Positions 25,104 to 35,177 are shown, numbered from the stretch's first letter. The stretch is DNA of 64,000 nucleotides from Streptomyces sp. NRRL F-5122 (GCF_001507435.1 NZ_LMWH01000254.1:306430-370429), one strand, 5' to 3'. The notes: generated by a model not told the origin, from the letters alone. Translations and numbers: made by a program.

Positions 25104-27056
25104 TCAGTGCACGTGTCCGCTGGCCGCAGCGTCCTTCTTGACCGTCAGCGGCAGCAGCTTCTTGCCCGTCGGGCCGATCTGGATGGCCGTATCCATCTGA
25201 GGACACACCCCGCAGTCGAAGCACGGCGTCCAGCGGCAGTCCTCGACCTCCGTCTCGTCGAGGGCGTCCTGCCAGTCCTCCCAGAGCCAGTCCTTGTCGA
25301 GGCCCGAGTCGAGGTGGTCCCAGGGGAGGACCTCCTCGGCGCCGCGCTCCCGGGTCGTGTACCAGTCGACGTCGACGCCGAAGTCCGCCAGGGCCTTGTC
25401 CGCGGAAGCCATCCAGCGGTCGTACGAGAAGTGCTCGCGCCAGCCGTCGAAGCGGCCGCCGTCGTCGTAGACCGCGCGGATGACGGCACCGATCCGGCGG
25501 TCGCCCCGGGAGAGCAGGCCCTCGACGATGCCGGGCTTGCCGTCGTGGTAGCGGAAGCCGATCGAGCGGCCGTACTTCTTGTCGCCGCGGATCTTGTCCC
25601 GGAGCTTTTCGAGGCGCGCGTCGGTCTCCTGCGCCGACAGCTGCGGGGCCCACTGGAACGGCGTGTGCGGCTTGGGGACGAAGCCGCCGATCGAGACCGT
25701 GCAGCGGATGTCGTTCGAGCCGGAGACCTCGCGGCCCTTCTGGATCACACGCATGGCCATGTCGGCGATCTGGAGGACGTCCTCGTCCGTCTCCGTGGGC
25801 AGGCCGCACATGAAGTACAGCTTCACCTGGCGCCAGCCGTTGCCGTAGGCGGTGGCGACGGTACGGATCAGGTCCTCTTCCGAGACCATCTTGTTGATGA
25901 CCTTGCGGATGCGTTCCGAGCCGCCCTCCGGGGCGAAGGTCAGACCGGACCTGCGGCCGTTCCTCGTCAGCTCGTTCGCCAGGTCGATGTTGAAGGCGTC
26001 CACCCGGGTCGACGGGAGCGAGAGGCCGATCTTGTCTTCCTCGTAGCGGTCGGCGAGGCCCTTCGCGACGTCACCGATCTCACTGTGGTCGGCCGAGGAC
26101 AGGGACAGCAGGCCCACCTCCTCGAAGCCGGTCGCCTTCAGGCCCTTGTCGACCATCTCGCCGATGCCGGTGATCGAGCGCTCCCGGACCGGGCGGGTGA
26201 TCATGCCCGCCTGGCAGAAGCGGCAGCCGCGCGTGCAGCCGCGGAAGATCTCGACCGACATGCGCTCGTGGACCGTCTCAGCCAGGGGGACCAGAGGCTG
26301 CTTCGGGTAGGGCCACTCGTCCAGGTCCATCACCGTGTGCTTGGAGACGCGCCACGGGACGCTCGACTTGTTCGGGACGACGCGGGCGATACGGCCGTCG
26401 GGGAGGTACTCCACGTCGTAGAAGGCCGGCACGTACACCCCGCCGGTCTTCGCCAGGCGGAAGAGCAGTTCCTCGCGGCCGCCCGGGCGGCCCTCCGCCT
26501 TCCAGGCGCGGATGATCCCGGTGACCTCCAGGACCGCCTGCTCGCCGTCGCCGATCACCGCGCAGTCGATGAAGTCGGCGATCGGCTCGGGGTTGAAGGC
26601 CGCGTGGCCGCCCGCCAGGACGATGGGGTCGTCGACCGTGCGGTCCTTGGCCTCCAGGGGGATCCCGGCCAGGTCCAGGGCCGTGAGCATGTTCGTGTAG
26701 CCGAGCTCGGTGGAGAAGCTCATGCCCAGGACGTCGAATTCCTTCACCGGGCGGTGGCTGTCCACCGTGAACTGCGGGACGCCGTGCTCCCGCATCAGGG
26801 CCTCCAGGTCCGGCCAGACGCTGTAGGTGCGCTCGGCGAGGACGCCCTCCTGCTCGTTCAGGACCTCGTAAAGAATCATGACGCCCTGGTTGGGCAGGCC
26901 GACCTCGTAGGCGTCGGGGTACATGAGGGCCCAGCGGACGTCACAGGCGTCCCACGGCTTGACGGTGGAGTTGAGCTCGCCGCCGACGTACTGGATCGGC
27001 TTCTGCACATGCGGGAGCAGAGCTTCGAGCTGCGGGAAGACCGATTCGGCAGACAT
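25104..27056 (-). CDS. TIGR03960-type radical SAM protein
   Basis: 650 residues. An N-terminal B12-binding-like region (MSAESVFPQLEALLPHVQKP, GLPNQGVMILYEVLN, LAGGHAAFNPEPIADFID), then the radical SAM core with CTRGCRFCQAG (CxxxCxxC, near residue 270) ligating the 4Fe-4S cluster, then LTFAPEGGSERIRKVINK. The C-terminus has CRWTPCFDCGVCPQ, a further Cys cluster, as in tRNA-modification relatives. In most actinobacteria it is followed by a DUF2344 (TIGR03936) partner and rne; here both are absent. Function unproven. The start ATG at 27056 is the first that matches the family N-terminus. Confidence 0.88.
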   Translation of the reverse strand: MSAESVFPQLEALLPHVQKPIQYVGGELNSTVKPWDACDVRWALMYPDAYEVGLPNQGVMILYEVLNEQEGVLAERTYSVWPDLEALMREHGVPQFTVDSHRPVKEFDVLGMSFSTELGYTNMLTALDLAGIPLEAKDRTVDDPIVLAGGHAAFNPEPIADFIDCAVIGDGEQAVLEVTGIIRAWKAEGRPGGREELLFRLAKTGGVYVPAFYDVEYLPDGRIARVVPNKSSVPWRVSKHTVMDLDEWPYPKQPLVPLAETVHERMSVEIFRGCTRGCRFCQAGMITRPVRERSITGIGEMVDKGLKATGFEEVGLLSLSSADHSEIGDVAKGLADRYEEDKIGLSLPSTRVDAFNIDLANELTRNGRRSGLTFAPEGGSERIRKVINKMVSEEDLIRTVATAYGNGWRQVKLYFMCGLPTETDEDVLQIADMAMRVIQKGREVSGSNDIRCTVSIGGFVPKPHTPFQWAPQLSAQETDARLEKLRDKIRGDKKYGRSIGFRYHDGKPGIVEGLLSRGDRRIGAVIRAVYDDGGRFDGWREHFSYDRWMASADKALADFGVDVDWYTTRERGAEEVLPWDHLDSGLDKDWLWEDWQDALDETEVEDCRWTPCFDCGVCPQMDTAIQIGPTGKKLLPLTVKKDAAASGHVH

Positions 27057-27175
27057 CTCGCGACTTTCGTGAGCTGGACGGTACTGACGGGGGTGACCAT
27101 CAAGCCTAACGCGGCCCCGACCCCTCCTCGGACGCTCGAGGGGCTGTGGGCGGCCCGGACCTCCCCCACGCCCGG

Positions 27176-28684
27176 CTAGATCCGCACCTGCCCCTGCACC
27201 GACCGCCACAACTCGGGCAGTGCGGCCTCGGCGGCCGCCGCACGCTGCTCCTCCCGCCCGTACAGCACGCCATAGGTGAAGGAGTTCTCCTTCGCCGCGT
27301 AGGCCGTGGCCGACAGCTCCCGGAGCGTTTCGCGGGCCATCACGCTGTCCTGGTGATCACCGAGCACGGTCTGCAGGGATTTCATCGACTTCACCAGGGA
27401 CTCGGCGGGCTTTCCCAGGGCAGGCGCGGCGGCCTCCGCGGCGTACCGGGTGCGCTTGGTCTTCTTGCGGGCCTCGTGCATCGCCACGTCGCGGTCGTGG
27501 CCGGGCGGCAGGTCCAGTGCCTGCCCGACCAGGTCGGCGACTTTGCCGAAGTCCTTCCGTACGGCCTTGGCGATCGCCTTGGCCGGATCCTTGGCGGCCG
27601 CCTTCAGCAGGGGCGGGTCGGCGACCAGGGCGTCCAGGGCGTTCAGCAGCCTGAGGTAGCGGTCGCCGTCCAGGACGCTGATCAGCCGGTTCCGGGTGCC
27701 GCCGCGCCGTTCGTTCGACCAGCTCTTCAGCCGACCCTGTACGGGGCCGGAGACCAGGGTCCGCGGCAGTTCGGACAGGGCGGTCGTCAGGTGCTCGGTG
27801 AGGACTTCCCGGTCGCGGTCGACGCCCAGCTCGCCGGCCAGCCATTTCAGGTCGTCGGCGATCGGGTCCGTGACATCCCGGTCCAGGACCTTGGAGAACG
27901 AGCGGAACGTGCTGCGCAGCCGGCGGGTGGCCACGCGCATGGAGTGCACGGAGTCGAAGACGTCACGGCGCACCGCGGGGTCCAGGTCGACGATCGCGTC
28001 CCGCTGGACGCGGACATAGGCGAGGACGTGGTCGCCCGCGGTGACGGGCGGCTTGTCGTCGCGCGCGGTGGTCCGAGCGGCCGGGGCGCCGGTCTCTTCC
28101 AGGGCTCTGGCCAGCTTGGACGGGGACGACGAGCGGCTCACCCCGGCCTTGCGGAGTGTCTTGTCGACCTTGTCGAGGAAGGCGGGGTCGCCGTCGTCCG
28201 CGAGTTCGACCTCGATCTCGGTCCACTCGGTGGCTCCCGCGCCGCCGCTGAGCCGTTCGGCGCGGACCCGGTCAAGGCTGACCTCGGCGAGCAGGGCGCC
28301 TTCGGCGTCGACGAGGTGGCGGATGTCGCGGGCGGAGCGCAGGCGCACGAGGGGGACGAGTTCGGCGTCGCGGACGCGGGAGCGGACAAGGCTCGACAGG
28401 TACCCGGGGACGGTGTCGGAGAGCGGGGCGTGGATCTCGTCGCGCACGCCCTCGGAGACCGGCAGTTTGAGGTGCCAGCCGGCGTCCGCGCCGCCGGTGC
28501 GGCGGCGCAGGGTCAGCGAGGCGCCTGCGAGCCGTTGGTCGACCGTGTCGTAGTAGGTCGCGTCGAGTTGCGCGAGGCCCTTGTCGACGACGGCCGAGAC
28601 CCCGCCGACGCGGGTGAGGTCGGGCAGCTCGTTCCCGGCCGCGGCCTCGTACTTTCGCTCGATTTCGCGCTTCGTGTCCGCCAT
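27176..28684 (-). CDS. CYTH and CHAD domain protein
   Basis: 502 residues. Residues 1-200 are a CYTH triphosphate-tunnel domain with the EIERKY (ExExK) signature at residue 7, WHLKLPV and the acidic strand TEWTEIEVEL. Residues about 215-500 are a CHAD helical domain, with HSMRVATRRLRSTFRSF, HDRDVAMHEARKKTKRTRY and LGDHQDSVMAR supplying conserved His and Arg/Lys that bind polyphosphate. Together this suggests polyphosphate binding or hydrolysis, or adenylate cyclase-like activity; CHAD proteins locate to polyphosphate granules. It is well separated from rodA by 96 nt on the same strand. Confidence 0.92.
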   Translation of the reverse strand: MADTKREIERKYEAAAGNELPDLTRVGGVSAVVDKGLAQLDATYYDTVDQRLAGASLTLRRRTGGADAGWHLKLPVSEGVRDEIHAPLSDTVPGYLSSLVRSRVRDAELVPLVRLRSARDIRHLVDAEGALLAEVSLDRVRAERLSGGAGATEWTEIEVELADDGDPAFLDKVDKTLRKAGVSRSSSPSKLARALEETGAPAARTTARDDKPPVTAGDHVLAYVRVQRDAIVDLDPAVRRDVFDSVHSMRVATRRLRSTFRSFSKVLDRDVTDPIADDLKWLAGELGVDRDREVLTEHLTTALSELPRTLVSGPVQGRLKSWSNERRGGTRNRLISVLDGDRYLRLLNALDALVADPPLLKAAAKDPAKAIAKAVRKDFGKVADLVGQALDLPPGHDRDVAMHEARKKTKRTRYAAEAAAPALGKPAESLVKSMKSLQTVLGDHQDSVMARETLRELSATAYAAKENSFTYGVLYGREEQRAAAAEAALPELWRSVQGQVRI

Positions 28685-28780
28685 GAACCGAATCTAGTGG
28701 CAATCGGGCCGGGAGGGCAGGGCCGACCGGACTTCGTCCGGAACGCGCCCGCCGTTCCCGGCCCGACGGCGACCGTGCCG

Positions 28781-29980
28781 CTACGCCGACAGCGGCCGTT
28801 GCACCCGGATCGACTGCAGCAGGCCCACTGCCAGCCAGACGGCGAACATCGACGAACCGCCGTACGAGACGAACGGCAGCGGAAGGCCGGCGACCGGCAT
28901 GATGCCGAGGGTCATGCCGATGTTCTCGAAGGCCTGGAAGGCGAACCATGCGATGATGCCGGCAGCGACGATCGTGCCGTAGAGCTCGGTCGTCTCCCGG
29001 GCGATCCGGCAGGCCCGCCACAGGACGACGCCGAGCAGCACGATGATCAGTCCGGCGCCGACGAAACCCAGCTCCTCACCCGCGACCGTGAAGACGAAGT
29101 CGGTCTGCTGTTCGGGGACGAACTGCCCCGTCGTCTGTGAACCGTGGAAGAGCCCGGCACCGGTCAGCCCGCCGGAACCGATCGCGATACGTGCCTGGTT
29201 GGTGTTGTAGCCCACGCCCGCGGGGTCCAGGTCGGGGTTGGCGAAGGCGGCGAAGCGGTTGATCTGGTACTCGTCGAGGATGTGCAGCTGCCATATGGCG
29301 ATCGCACCCAGGGCACCCGCGCCGATCAGCCCGAACACCCACCGGTTGGAGGCGCCGGAGGCGAGCAGCACACCGAGCACGATGATCACCATGACCATGA
29401 CCGAGCCCAGGTCGGGCATCAGCATGACGATCAGCATCGGGACGGCCGCAAGACCCAGGGCCTGGGCCACGGTCCGGTGGTCGGGGTAGGCCTTGTCCCC
29501 CGCGTCGACCCGGGCGGCGAGCAGCATCGCCATGCCCAGGATGATCGTGATCTTGACGAACTCGGAGGGCTGGAGAGAAAAGCCCCCGCCGAACACGATC
29601 CATGCGTGCGCGCCGTTGACCGTCGCGCCGAGCGGGGTGAGCACCAGCAGGATCAGCATCACCGAGATGCCGTACAGGATGGGCACGGCCGTGCGCAGGG
29701 TGCGGTGGCCGAGCCAGATCGTGCCGACCATCAGCGCCAGCCCGATCCCGGTGTTCATCAGGTGCCGGATCAGGAAGTAGTACGGGTCGCCCTGGTTGAT
29801 CTCGGTGCGGTTGCGGGTCGCCGAGTAGACGAGGGCGGTGCCGATCAGGGACAGCGCCAGGGCCGACAGCAGTATCGGCCAGTCCAGACGGCGGGCCAGG
29901 CTGTCGCGGGCGAAGATCCGCGTCCAGACGGGCCGCTCGGGACCGTATCCGGAGACGGAGAAGTTGTTCGCTCCGGTCAC
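28781..29980 (-). CDS. rodA: RodA/FtsW family lipid II polymerase
   Basis: 399 residues with ten hydrophobic segments. SEDS family landmarks: GAHAWIVFGGGFSLQPSEFVKI (in parts: AHAWIVFGG, LQPSEFVKI), the catalytic-loop region NPDLDPAGVGYNTNQARIAIGSGGLTG, FVPEQQTDFVFTVAGEELGFVG and the C-terminal GLPLPFVSYGGSSMF. It polymerises glycan strands with the partner PBP2, whose gene overlaps by 4 nt (GTGA). In Streptomyces the ortholog (sfr) works in spore wall synthesis along with MreB. Confidence 0.95.
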   Translation of the reverse strand: MTGANNFSVSGYGPERPVWTRIFARDSLARRLDWPILLSALALSLIGTALVYSATRNRTEINQGDPYYFLIRHLMNTGIGLALMVGTIWLGHRTLRTAVPILYGISVMLILLVLTPLGATVNGAHAWIVFGGGFSLQPSEFVKITIILGMAMLLAARVDAGDKAYPDHRTVAQALGLAAVPMLIVMLMPDLGSVMVMVIIVLGVLLASGASNRWVFGLIGAGALGAIAIWQLHILDEYQINRFAAFANPDLDPAGVGYNTNQARIAIGSGGLTGAGLFHGSQTTGQFVPEQQTDFVFTVAGEELGFVGAGLIIVLLGVVLWRACRIARETTELYGTIVAAGIIAWFAFQAFENIGMTLGIMPVAGLPLPFVSYGGSSMFAVWLAVGLLQSIRVQRPLSA

Positions 29981-32229
29981 GTCAGGATCCTCCGCCTCTT
30001 CTTCGGGCGGGCTGTGCGCCTACGGGTGTCGCGATTGGTCGAGGTCGGCGTGGGGACGGTGGCCGGCGGGTTGTCGGTGGGCATCCCCTGCTGGCCCTCA
30101 CCCTCGGCCTGGTCCGCCTTCGGGTCGTACTTCTCGATCTTCGGGGCCGTGATCGATCCATCGGGCTGGATCTTGGGCAGGTCCTTCTGCGGGGTGTACA
30201 GCAGGGCCTTCTTCTTGTCGATCGAGCCGTCCTTCTGGACGCCGTACAGGGCGTCGTAGATGTTGTGCACGGCTTCACCGGAGGCGCCGGAACCCGTACC
30301 GGCCTGGGCGATGGTCATGATGACCGCGTAGTCCTTGGAGTAGGTGGCCAGCCACGAGGTCGTCTGCTTGCCGTAGACCTCCGCGGTACCGGTCTTGGCG
30401 TGCAGCGCGATCTTGTCCTGCGGCCAGCCGCCGAACTTCCACGCCGCGGTACCGCGGGTGACCACGCCCGCGAGCGCCTGTTCCATGACGTCCCGCGTCT
30501 TCTGGTCGATCGGCAGCTTGCCGTGCGACTTGGGCTTGATCTCGCTGACGTGCTTGCCGTCGGCGCTGATGACCGCCTTGCCGATGGTCGGGTTCCACAT
30601 GGTGCCGCCGTTGGAGATCGCCGAGTAGATGACCGCCTCCTGGATCGGCGTCAGAAGCGTGTCGCCCTGGCCGATGGAGTAGTTGATCGAGTCACCCTCG
30701 CGCATCTTGTTGCCCTCGAGGCAGTTCTCGTACGCGATCTTCTGGACGTAGTCGCCGTCCTTCTTGCCGGTCTTGCACCAGCTGTCCTTGTTGGCCTCCC
30801 AGTACTTCTGCTTCCACTCCCGGTCGGGGACCCGGCCTGAGACCTCGTTGGGCAGGTCGATTCCGGTGGGCTTGCCGAGACCGAACTGGTGGGCGGCCTT
30901 GTAGAAGTAGTCCTTGGGCTGACCCTTCTTGGGGTTGATGCCGCCGTCCTTCTTCCACTCGTTGTCGGCGAGGCCGTAGAAAACGGTGTCGCAGGAGACC
31001 TCGAGAGCGCGGCCGAGCGAGATCGGGCCGAAGTTCTCACCTTCGAAGTTCTTGAAGACCTGGCCGCCGACCGAGTACGAACTCGTGCACGGGTAATTGC
31101 CGTCGAAGGAATAGCCGGCCTCGACCGCGGCGGCCGTGGAGACGACCTTGAAGGTCGAGCCGGGCGCCGACTGCCCCTGGATGGCACGGTTGAGCAGCGG
31201 GTAGTCGGAACCCTTGCCGGTGAGCTGCTGGTAGTCCTTGGCGGAGATGCCGCCGACCCAGACGTTCGGGTCGTACGTCGGGGCGGACGCCATGGCGACG
31301 ATGCGGCCGGTCTTGGCCTCCATCACGACGACGGCACCGGAGTCGGCCTTGTAGTTCTCGCCGGTGATGTCGTCGAACTGGGTGCGGGCGATCTTCATCG
31401 CGTTGTCCAGCTCGTACTCGGCGACCCGCTGCACCCGGGCGTCGATGCTGGTGACCAGGTTGGAACCGGCCTGGGCGGGGTCGCTCTTGGCCTTGCCGAT
31501 GACCCGGCCGAGGTTGTCCACCTCGTAGCGGGTGACGCCGGCCTTGCCGCGCAGCGCCTTGTCGTACTGGCGTTCAAGTCCGGAGCGGCCGACCTGGTCC
31601 GAGCGCAGATAAGGCGAATCGGTGTCCTTGGCCTGCTGGATCTCGTTGTCGGTGACGGGCGAGAGATAGCCGAGGACCTGGGCGGTGTTGGCCTCACCGG
31701 GACTCGGGTAGCGGCGCACGGCCTCGGGCTCGGCGGTGATGCCGGGGAAGTCCTCGGAGCGCTCGCGGATCTGCAGGGCCTGGCGGGGCGTGGCCTCGTC
31801 GGTGATGGGGATCGGCTGGTAGGGCGAGCCGTTCCAACAGGGCTGGGGCGTCTTGGAGTCGCACAGGCGGACCTTGTCCATGACGTCCTGCGGCTTCATG
31901 CCGAGGACGCTCCCCAGCTTGGTGAGGACCCCTTTGCCGTCGTCCTTCATCTTCAGCAGGTCGGTGCGCGAGGCGGAGACCACGAGGCGGGTCTCGTTGT
32001 CGGCGATCGGGACGCCGCGCGCGTCCAGGATCTCGCCGCGCACGGCGGGCTGGACCACCTGCTGGACGTGGTTGCCTGACGCTTCCTTGGCGTACTCGGA
32101 GCCGTTGCGGATCTGCAGGTACCACAGACGGCCGCCGAGGGTGCCGAGGAGCGAGAGGACAAGGATCTGGATGACGACGAGACGGATCTGGACGCGTGGG
32201 GTCCGTCCGGTCTCGGGGATGTTGCTCAC
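29977..32229 (-). CDS. mrdA: Penicillin-binding protein 2 (class B transpeptidase)
   Basis: 750 residues, GTG start after GAGAGGGGGC. A single N-terminal membrane anchor (LVVIQILVLSLLGTLGGRL), a pedestal domain (AVRGEILDARGVPIADN), and a transpeptidase domain with the catalytic SxxK as APGSTFK near residue 365, SCD at the SxN position (EVSCDTVF), and KTG as HAKTGTAE near residue 620. The C-terminus has a Pro/Thr-rich and Arg/Lys-rich tail. It cross-links peptidoglycan made by RodA; the two are co-transcribed. SCD instead of SxN is worth noting but occurs in actinobacterial relatives. Confidence 0.95.
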   Translation of the reverse strand: MSNIPETGRTPRVQIRLVVIQILVLSLLGTLGGRLWYLQIRNGSEYAKEASGNHVQQVVQPAVRGEILDARGVPIADNETRLVVSASRTDLLKMKDDGKGVLTKLGSVLGMKPQDVMDKVRLCDSKTPQPCWNGSPYQPIPITDEATPRQALQIRERSEDFPGITAEPEAVRRYPSPGEANTAQVLGYLSPVTDNEIQQAKDTDSPYLRSDQVGRSGLERQYDKALRGKAGVTRYEVDNLGRVIGKAKSDPAQAGSNLVTSIDARVQRVAEYELDNAMKIARTQFDDITGENYKADSGAVVVMEAKTGRIVAMASAPTYDPNVWVGGISAKDYQQLTGKGSDYPLLNRAIQGQSAPGSTFKVVSTAAAVEAGYSFDGNYPCTSSYSVGGQVFKNFEGENFGPISLGRALEVSCDTVFYGLADNEWKKDGGINPKKGQPKDYFYKAAHQFGLGKPTGIDLPNEVSGRVPDREWKQKYWEANKDSWCKTGKKDGDYVQKIAYENCLEGNKMREGDSINYSIGQGDTLLTPIQEAVIYSAISNGGTMWNPTIGKAVISADGKHVSEIKPKSHGKLPIDQKTRDVMEQALAGVVTRGTAAWKFGGWPQDKIALHAKTGTAEVYGKQTTSWLATYSKDYAVIMTIAQAGTGSGASGEAVHNIYDALYGVQKDGSIDKKKALLYTPQKDLPKIQPDGSITAPKIEKYDPKADQAEGEGQQGMPTDNPPATVPTPTSTNRDTRRRTARPKKRRRILT

Positions 32230-32312
32230 TGCTGCTGCCCCCTCTCAGTGCACATACGTGTCATACGAGTACACGACCAACCTGTGTGAGCAGTCAGCCG
32301 CCTTACGGGTCG

Positions 32313-32978
32313 TCACAGCCGCTTGACCCCCTTGATACGGCCCGCACGGGCCACTCTCGCCTTGGCCGCCTTGACCCGGAGACCGCGCTGGCTGCCGATC
32401 CGCAGTCCGGTACCGGAGGAGAGCCAGCCGGAGGAGACGTCGGCCGCCTTGGTGGAGCTGGTCTCGGCGAGCGGGTCGTTCTCGGCCCGGCGGGCCAGGG
32501 CCATGATCCCCGGGACCACGAACGGCGCGAGCAGCAGGTCGTACAGGGCCGCCGTGAACAGCAGGCTGCCGAGGCCCACATGACGGGCGGCGGTGTCCCC
32601 GACAAGGGCGCCCACGCTCGCGTACAGCAGGGTCGAGCCGACCGCGGCGGCGACCACCACGACCATCGGGCCGGTGGCGGACTTCAGACGGCCGTTCTCG
32701 GGCCGGGCGAGTCCGGCGAGGTAGCCGATGACGCACAGCACGAGGGCGTAGCGCCCGGCGGCGTGGTCGGCGGGCGGGGCGAGGTCGGAGAGCAGGCCGG
32801 CGCCGAAGCCGACGAGACAGCCGCCGACGTGGCCGTAGACCAGTGCGAGACCGACCACGGTCAGCAGGACCAGGTCCGGTACGGCACCGGGGAGATGGAG
32901 ACGGGCGAGCACACTCACCTGGATCACCAGGGCGACGACCACCAGGGTGGTGGCGAGCAGCATCCGGTTGAAGCGCAT
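32313..32978 (-). CDS. mreD: Rod-shape-determining membrane protein MreD
   Basis: 221 residues with five or six hydrophobic helices (LLATTLVVVALVIQVSVLA, DLVLLTVVGLALVYG, YALVLCVIGYLAGLA and others) and a basic C-terminal tail (VKAAKARVARAGRIKGVKRL). Length and gene position between mreC and pbp2 identify it; sequence conservation in MreD is low. The ribosome site AGGAGC overlaps the mreC stop, so translation is coupled. It acts in the membrane complex linking MreB to wall synthesis. Confidence 0.9.
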   Translation of the reverse strand: MRFNRMLLATTLVVVALVIQVSVLARLHLPGAVPDLVLLTVVGLALVYGHVGGCLVGFGAGLLSDLAPPADHAAGRYALVLCVIGYLAGLARPENGRLKSATGPMVVVVAAAVGSTLLYASVGALVGDTAARHVGLGSLLFTAALYDLLLAPFVVPGIMALARRAENDPLAETSSTKAADVSSGWLSSGTGLRIGSQRGLRVKAAKARVARAGRIKGVKRL

Positions 32979-32990
32979 CTGGTTCAGCTC

Positions 32991-33935
32991 CTAGGGCGTC
33001 TGCTGCTGGTCTTGGTATTCGCCGGAGGCCGAGGGCGTGACGGTGACGGTCACGGTCGGCGTGGGCGTCGGCTGGGGCTTGGGCGGCAGCACGGCGTCGC
33101 GCGGGTCCTTCTTGGGCGCCTGCATCACAACACCGACGACGTCGAGCTTGGTGAAGGACGCGAACGGCGTGACGTAGACGGTGCGGGTCAGGTCACCACC
33201 GGACGGGTCGACCCGGGAGACCACGCCGACCGGTACGCCGGGCACGAAGGGCTTGTCGGCCTCCGACCCGAAGGTGATGAGACGGTCGCCCTTCTTCACG
33301 TCGGCCTTGCCGTTGAGCAGCTGGACGCGCAGCGGGCGGTCGCCCTGCCCGGAGGCGAAACCGAGTTCGTCGCTGCCCTCCATCCGGGTGCCGACCGTGA
33401 AGTCGGGGTCGTTCGCCAGCAGCACCGTCGAGGTGTTCGGGCCGACCGTGGTGACGCGCCCCACCAGCCCGTCGCCGTTGAGAACGGTCATGTCGCGCTT
33501 GATGCCGTCATTGGCGCCCACGTCGATGGTGACGGTCCAGGAGAAGCCCTGGGCCGCTCCTATCGCGATGACCTCCGCACCCTTTATGCCGTACTGGCCC
33601 TCGCCCGCCACCCGGAGCATGTTGTCGAGTTGCCTGAGGCGGCTCCGGTTGCGGTCGTCGCTGCCCAGCTTCGCCTTCAAAGCGGCGTTCGACCGCTCCA
33701 GTTGCGCGATGCGGTCGTGCCGGCTGCCGGAGTCGCGTACGGCGTCGATCGCGTTGCCCATGGGGTCGACGACGGTCGACACCCCGTTCTCGATCGGGCC
33801 GAAGACCGTGGCAGCGGCCTGGCGGGCACCTTCGACCGGTGAGTCCTGGCCGCCGCGGATGTCCACCGTGATCAGAGCGAACGCGATGGCGATCAGCAGC
33901 ACCAGGAGCAGCCGGCTCTCTCGTGTGTCCCTCAC
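32991..33935 (-). CDS. mreC: Rod-shape-determining protein MreC
   Basis: 314 residues from GTG 33935 (reading MRDTRESRLLLVL). An N-terminal anchor at residues 8-25, a coiled-coil segment (HDRIAQLERSNAALKAKLG), then two beta-barrel subdomains (AEVIAIGAAQGFSWTVTID, DGLVGRVTTVGPNTS, GLITFGSE-like RLITFGSEADKPFVPGVPVG, VYVTPFASFTKLDVVGVV). A Pro/Thr/Val-rich C-terminal tail, unusual outside actinomycetes, ends the protein. A longer in-frame start at 34022 lacks coding character. A 13-bp hairpin separates it from mreB. Confidence 0.93.
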   Translation of the reverse strand: MRDTRESRLLLVLLIAIAFALITVDIRGGQDSPVEGARQAAATVFGPIENGVSTVVDPMGNAIDAVRDSGSRHDRIAQLERSNAALKAKLGSDDRNRSRLRQLDNMLRVAGEGQYGIKGAEVIAIGAAQGFSWTVTIDVGANDGIKRDMTVLNGDGLVGRVTTVGPNTSTVLLANDPDFTVGTRMEGSDELGFASGQGDRPLRVQLLNGKADVKKGDRLITFGSEADKPFVPGVPVGVVSRVDPSGGDLTRTVYVTPFASFTKLDVVGVVMQAPKKDPRDAVLPPKPQPTPTPTVTVTVTPSASGEYQDQQQTP

Positions 33936-34095
33936 GTGCGGCGGCCGTGCCTTCCTCGTCGGAATGTGTCGGGCGGGTCCCCCGGGTGCGCGGTACCCGG
34001 TGGGTGTGAACCCGGCGGGCAATACCTGGCAGGCACGACCCGGCGGGCGGAACCGAGGGGTGGTATGGGGGAGTTTAAGCCTCTATATCAATGAT

Positions 34096-34130
34096 CCGCC
34101 GCACGAGAGGGAGTTCGTCTCGTACGGCGG
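34096..34130 (-). terminator. Hairpin between mreB and mreC
   Basis: A 13-bp stem (34096-34108 with 34118-34130) with one mismatch and a 9-nt loop, 16 nt past the mreB stop. It could cut mreCD expression relative to mreB or serve as a processing site. Confidence 0.65.
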
Positions 34131-34145
34131 AATCGGCTTGTCGCG

Positions 34146-35177
34146 TCATCTGCGGGGCTGGGCGTCCAGCACCTGCTGGAGCGCCTCGAACTCCTCGACG
34201 CACTTGCCGGAGCCGAGCGCCACGCTGTCCAGCGGGTCCTCGGCGATGTGGATCGGCATGCCGGTCTCCCGGCGGAGCCGCTCGTCGAGACCGCGCAGCA
34301 GGGCGCCGCCGCCGGTGAGGACGATGCCCCGGTCCATGACGTCGCCGGACAGCTCCGGCGGGCACTTGTCGAGCGTCGTCTTGACCGCGTCCACGATGGC
34401 GTTGACCGGCTCCTCGATGGCCTTGCGCACTTCGGCCGCCGAGATGACCACGGTCTTGGGCAATCCGGAGACCAGGTCCCGGCCACGGATCTCGGTGTGC
34501 TCGTCGGAGTCGAGGTCGTACGCCGAACCGATCGTGATCTTGATCTGCTCCGCCGTCCGCTCACCGAGGAGGAGCGAGTACTCCTTCTTGATGTGCTGGA
34601 TGATGGCGTTGTCCAGCTCGTCACCCGCGACGCGGATGGACTGGGCGGTGACGATGCCGCCGAGCGAGATGACCGCGACCTCCGTGGTGCCGCCGCCGAT
34701 GTCCACCACCATGTTGCCCGTGGCCTCATGGACCGGCAGGCCGGAGCCGATGGCGGCGGCCATGGGCTCCTCGATGATGTGCACCTGGCGCGCACCGGCC
34801 TGGGAGGACGCCTCGATGACGGCGCGGCGCTCGACGCCCGTGATACCCGACGGCACACAGACGACGACGCGCGGACGAGCCAGATACCGCCGCTTGTGGA
34901 TCTTCAGGATGAAGTAGCGGAGCATCCGTTCGGTGATCTCGAAGTCCGCGATCACACCGTCCTTCAGAGGACGCACCGCGACGATGTTGCCCGGGGTCCG
35001 GCCGATCATCTTCTTCGCTTCCGCGCCGACCGCCAGGATGCCACCGGTGTTGGTGTTGATCGCGACGACGGACGGTTCGTTGAGTACGATCCCGCGACCC
35101 CTGACGTACACCAGCGTGTTGGCGGTCCCGAGGTCGACAGCCATGTCACGGCCGATGAACGACATTGAGTTCCCCAT
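34146..35177 (-). CDS. mreB: Actin-like rod-shape protein MreB
   Basis: 343 residues at most. Actin-fold nucleotide motifs: phosphate 1 [15 protein letters not shown], connect 1, phosphate 2 [19 protein letters not shown], adenosine motif [32 protein letters not shown] is the MreB-specific stretch. A second ATG at 35165 (MSFIGRD) has GGGGAAC at the better distance of 5 nt and may be the true start. In Streptomyces MreB is used mainly in sporulation wall thickening, consistent with the cluster of mreCD, pbp2 and rodA below it. Confidence 0.97.
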   Translation of the reverse strand: MGNSMSFIGRDMAVDLGTANTLVYVRGRGIVLNEPSVVAINTNTGGILAVGAEAKKMIGRTPGNIVAVRPLKDGVIADFEITERMLRYFILKIHKRRYLARPRVVVCVPSGITGVERRAVIEASSQAGARQVHIIEEPMAAAIGSGLPVHEATGNMVVDIGGGTTEVAVISLGGIVTAQSIRVAGDELDNAIIQHIKKEYSLLLGERTAEQIKITIGSAYDLDSDEHTEIRGRDLVSGLPKTVVISAAEVRKAIEEPVNAIVDAVKTTLDKCPPELSGDVMDRGIVLTGGGALLRGLDERLRRETGMPIHIAEDPLDSVALGSGKCVEEFEALQQVLDAQPRR

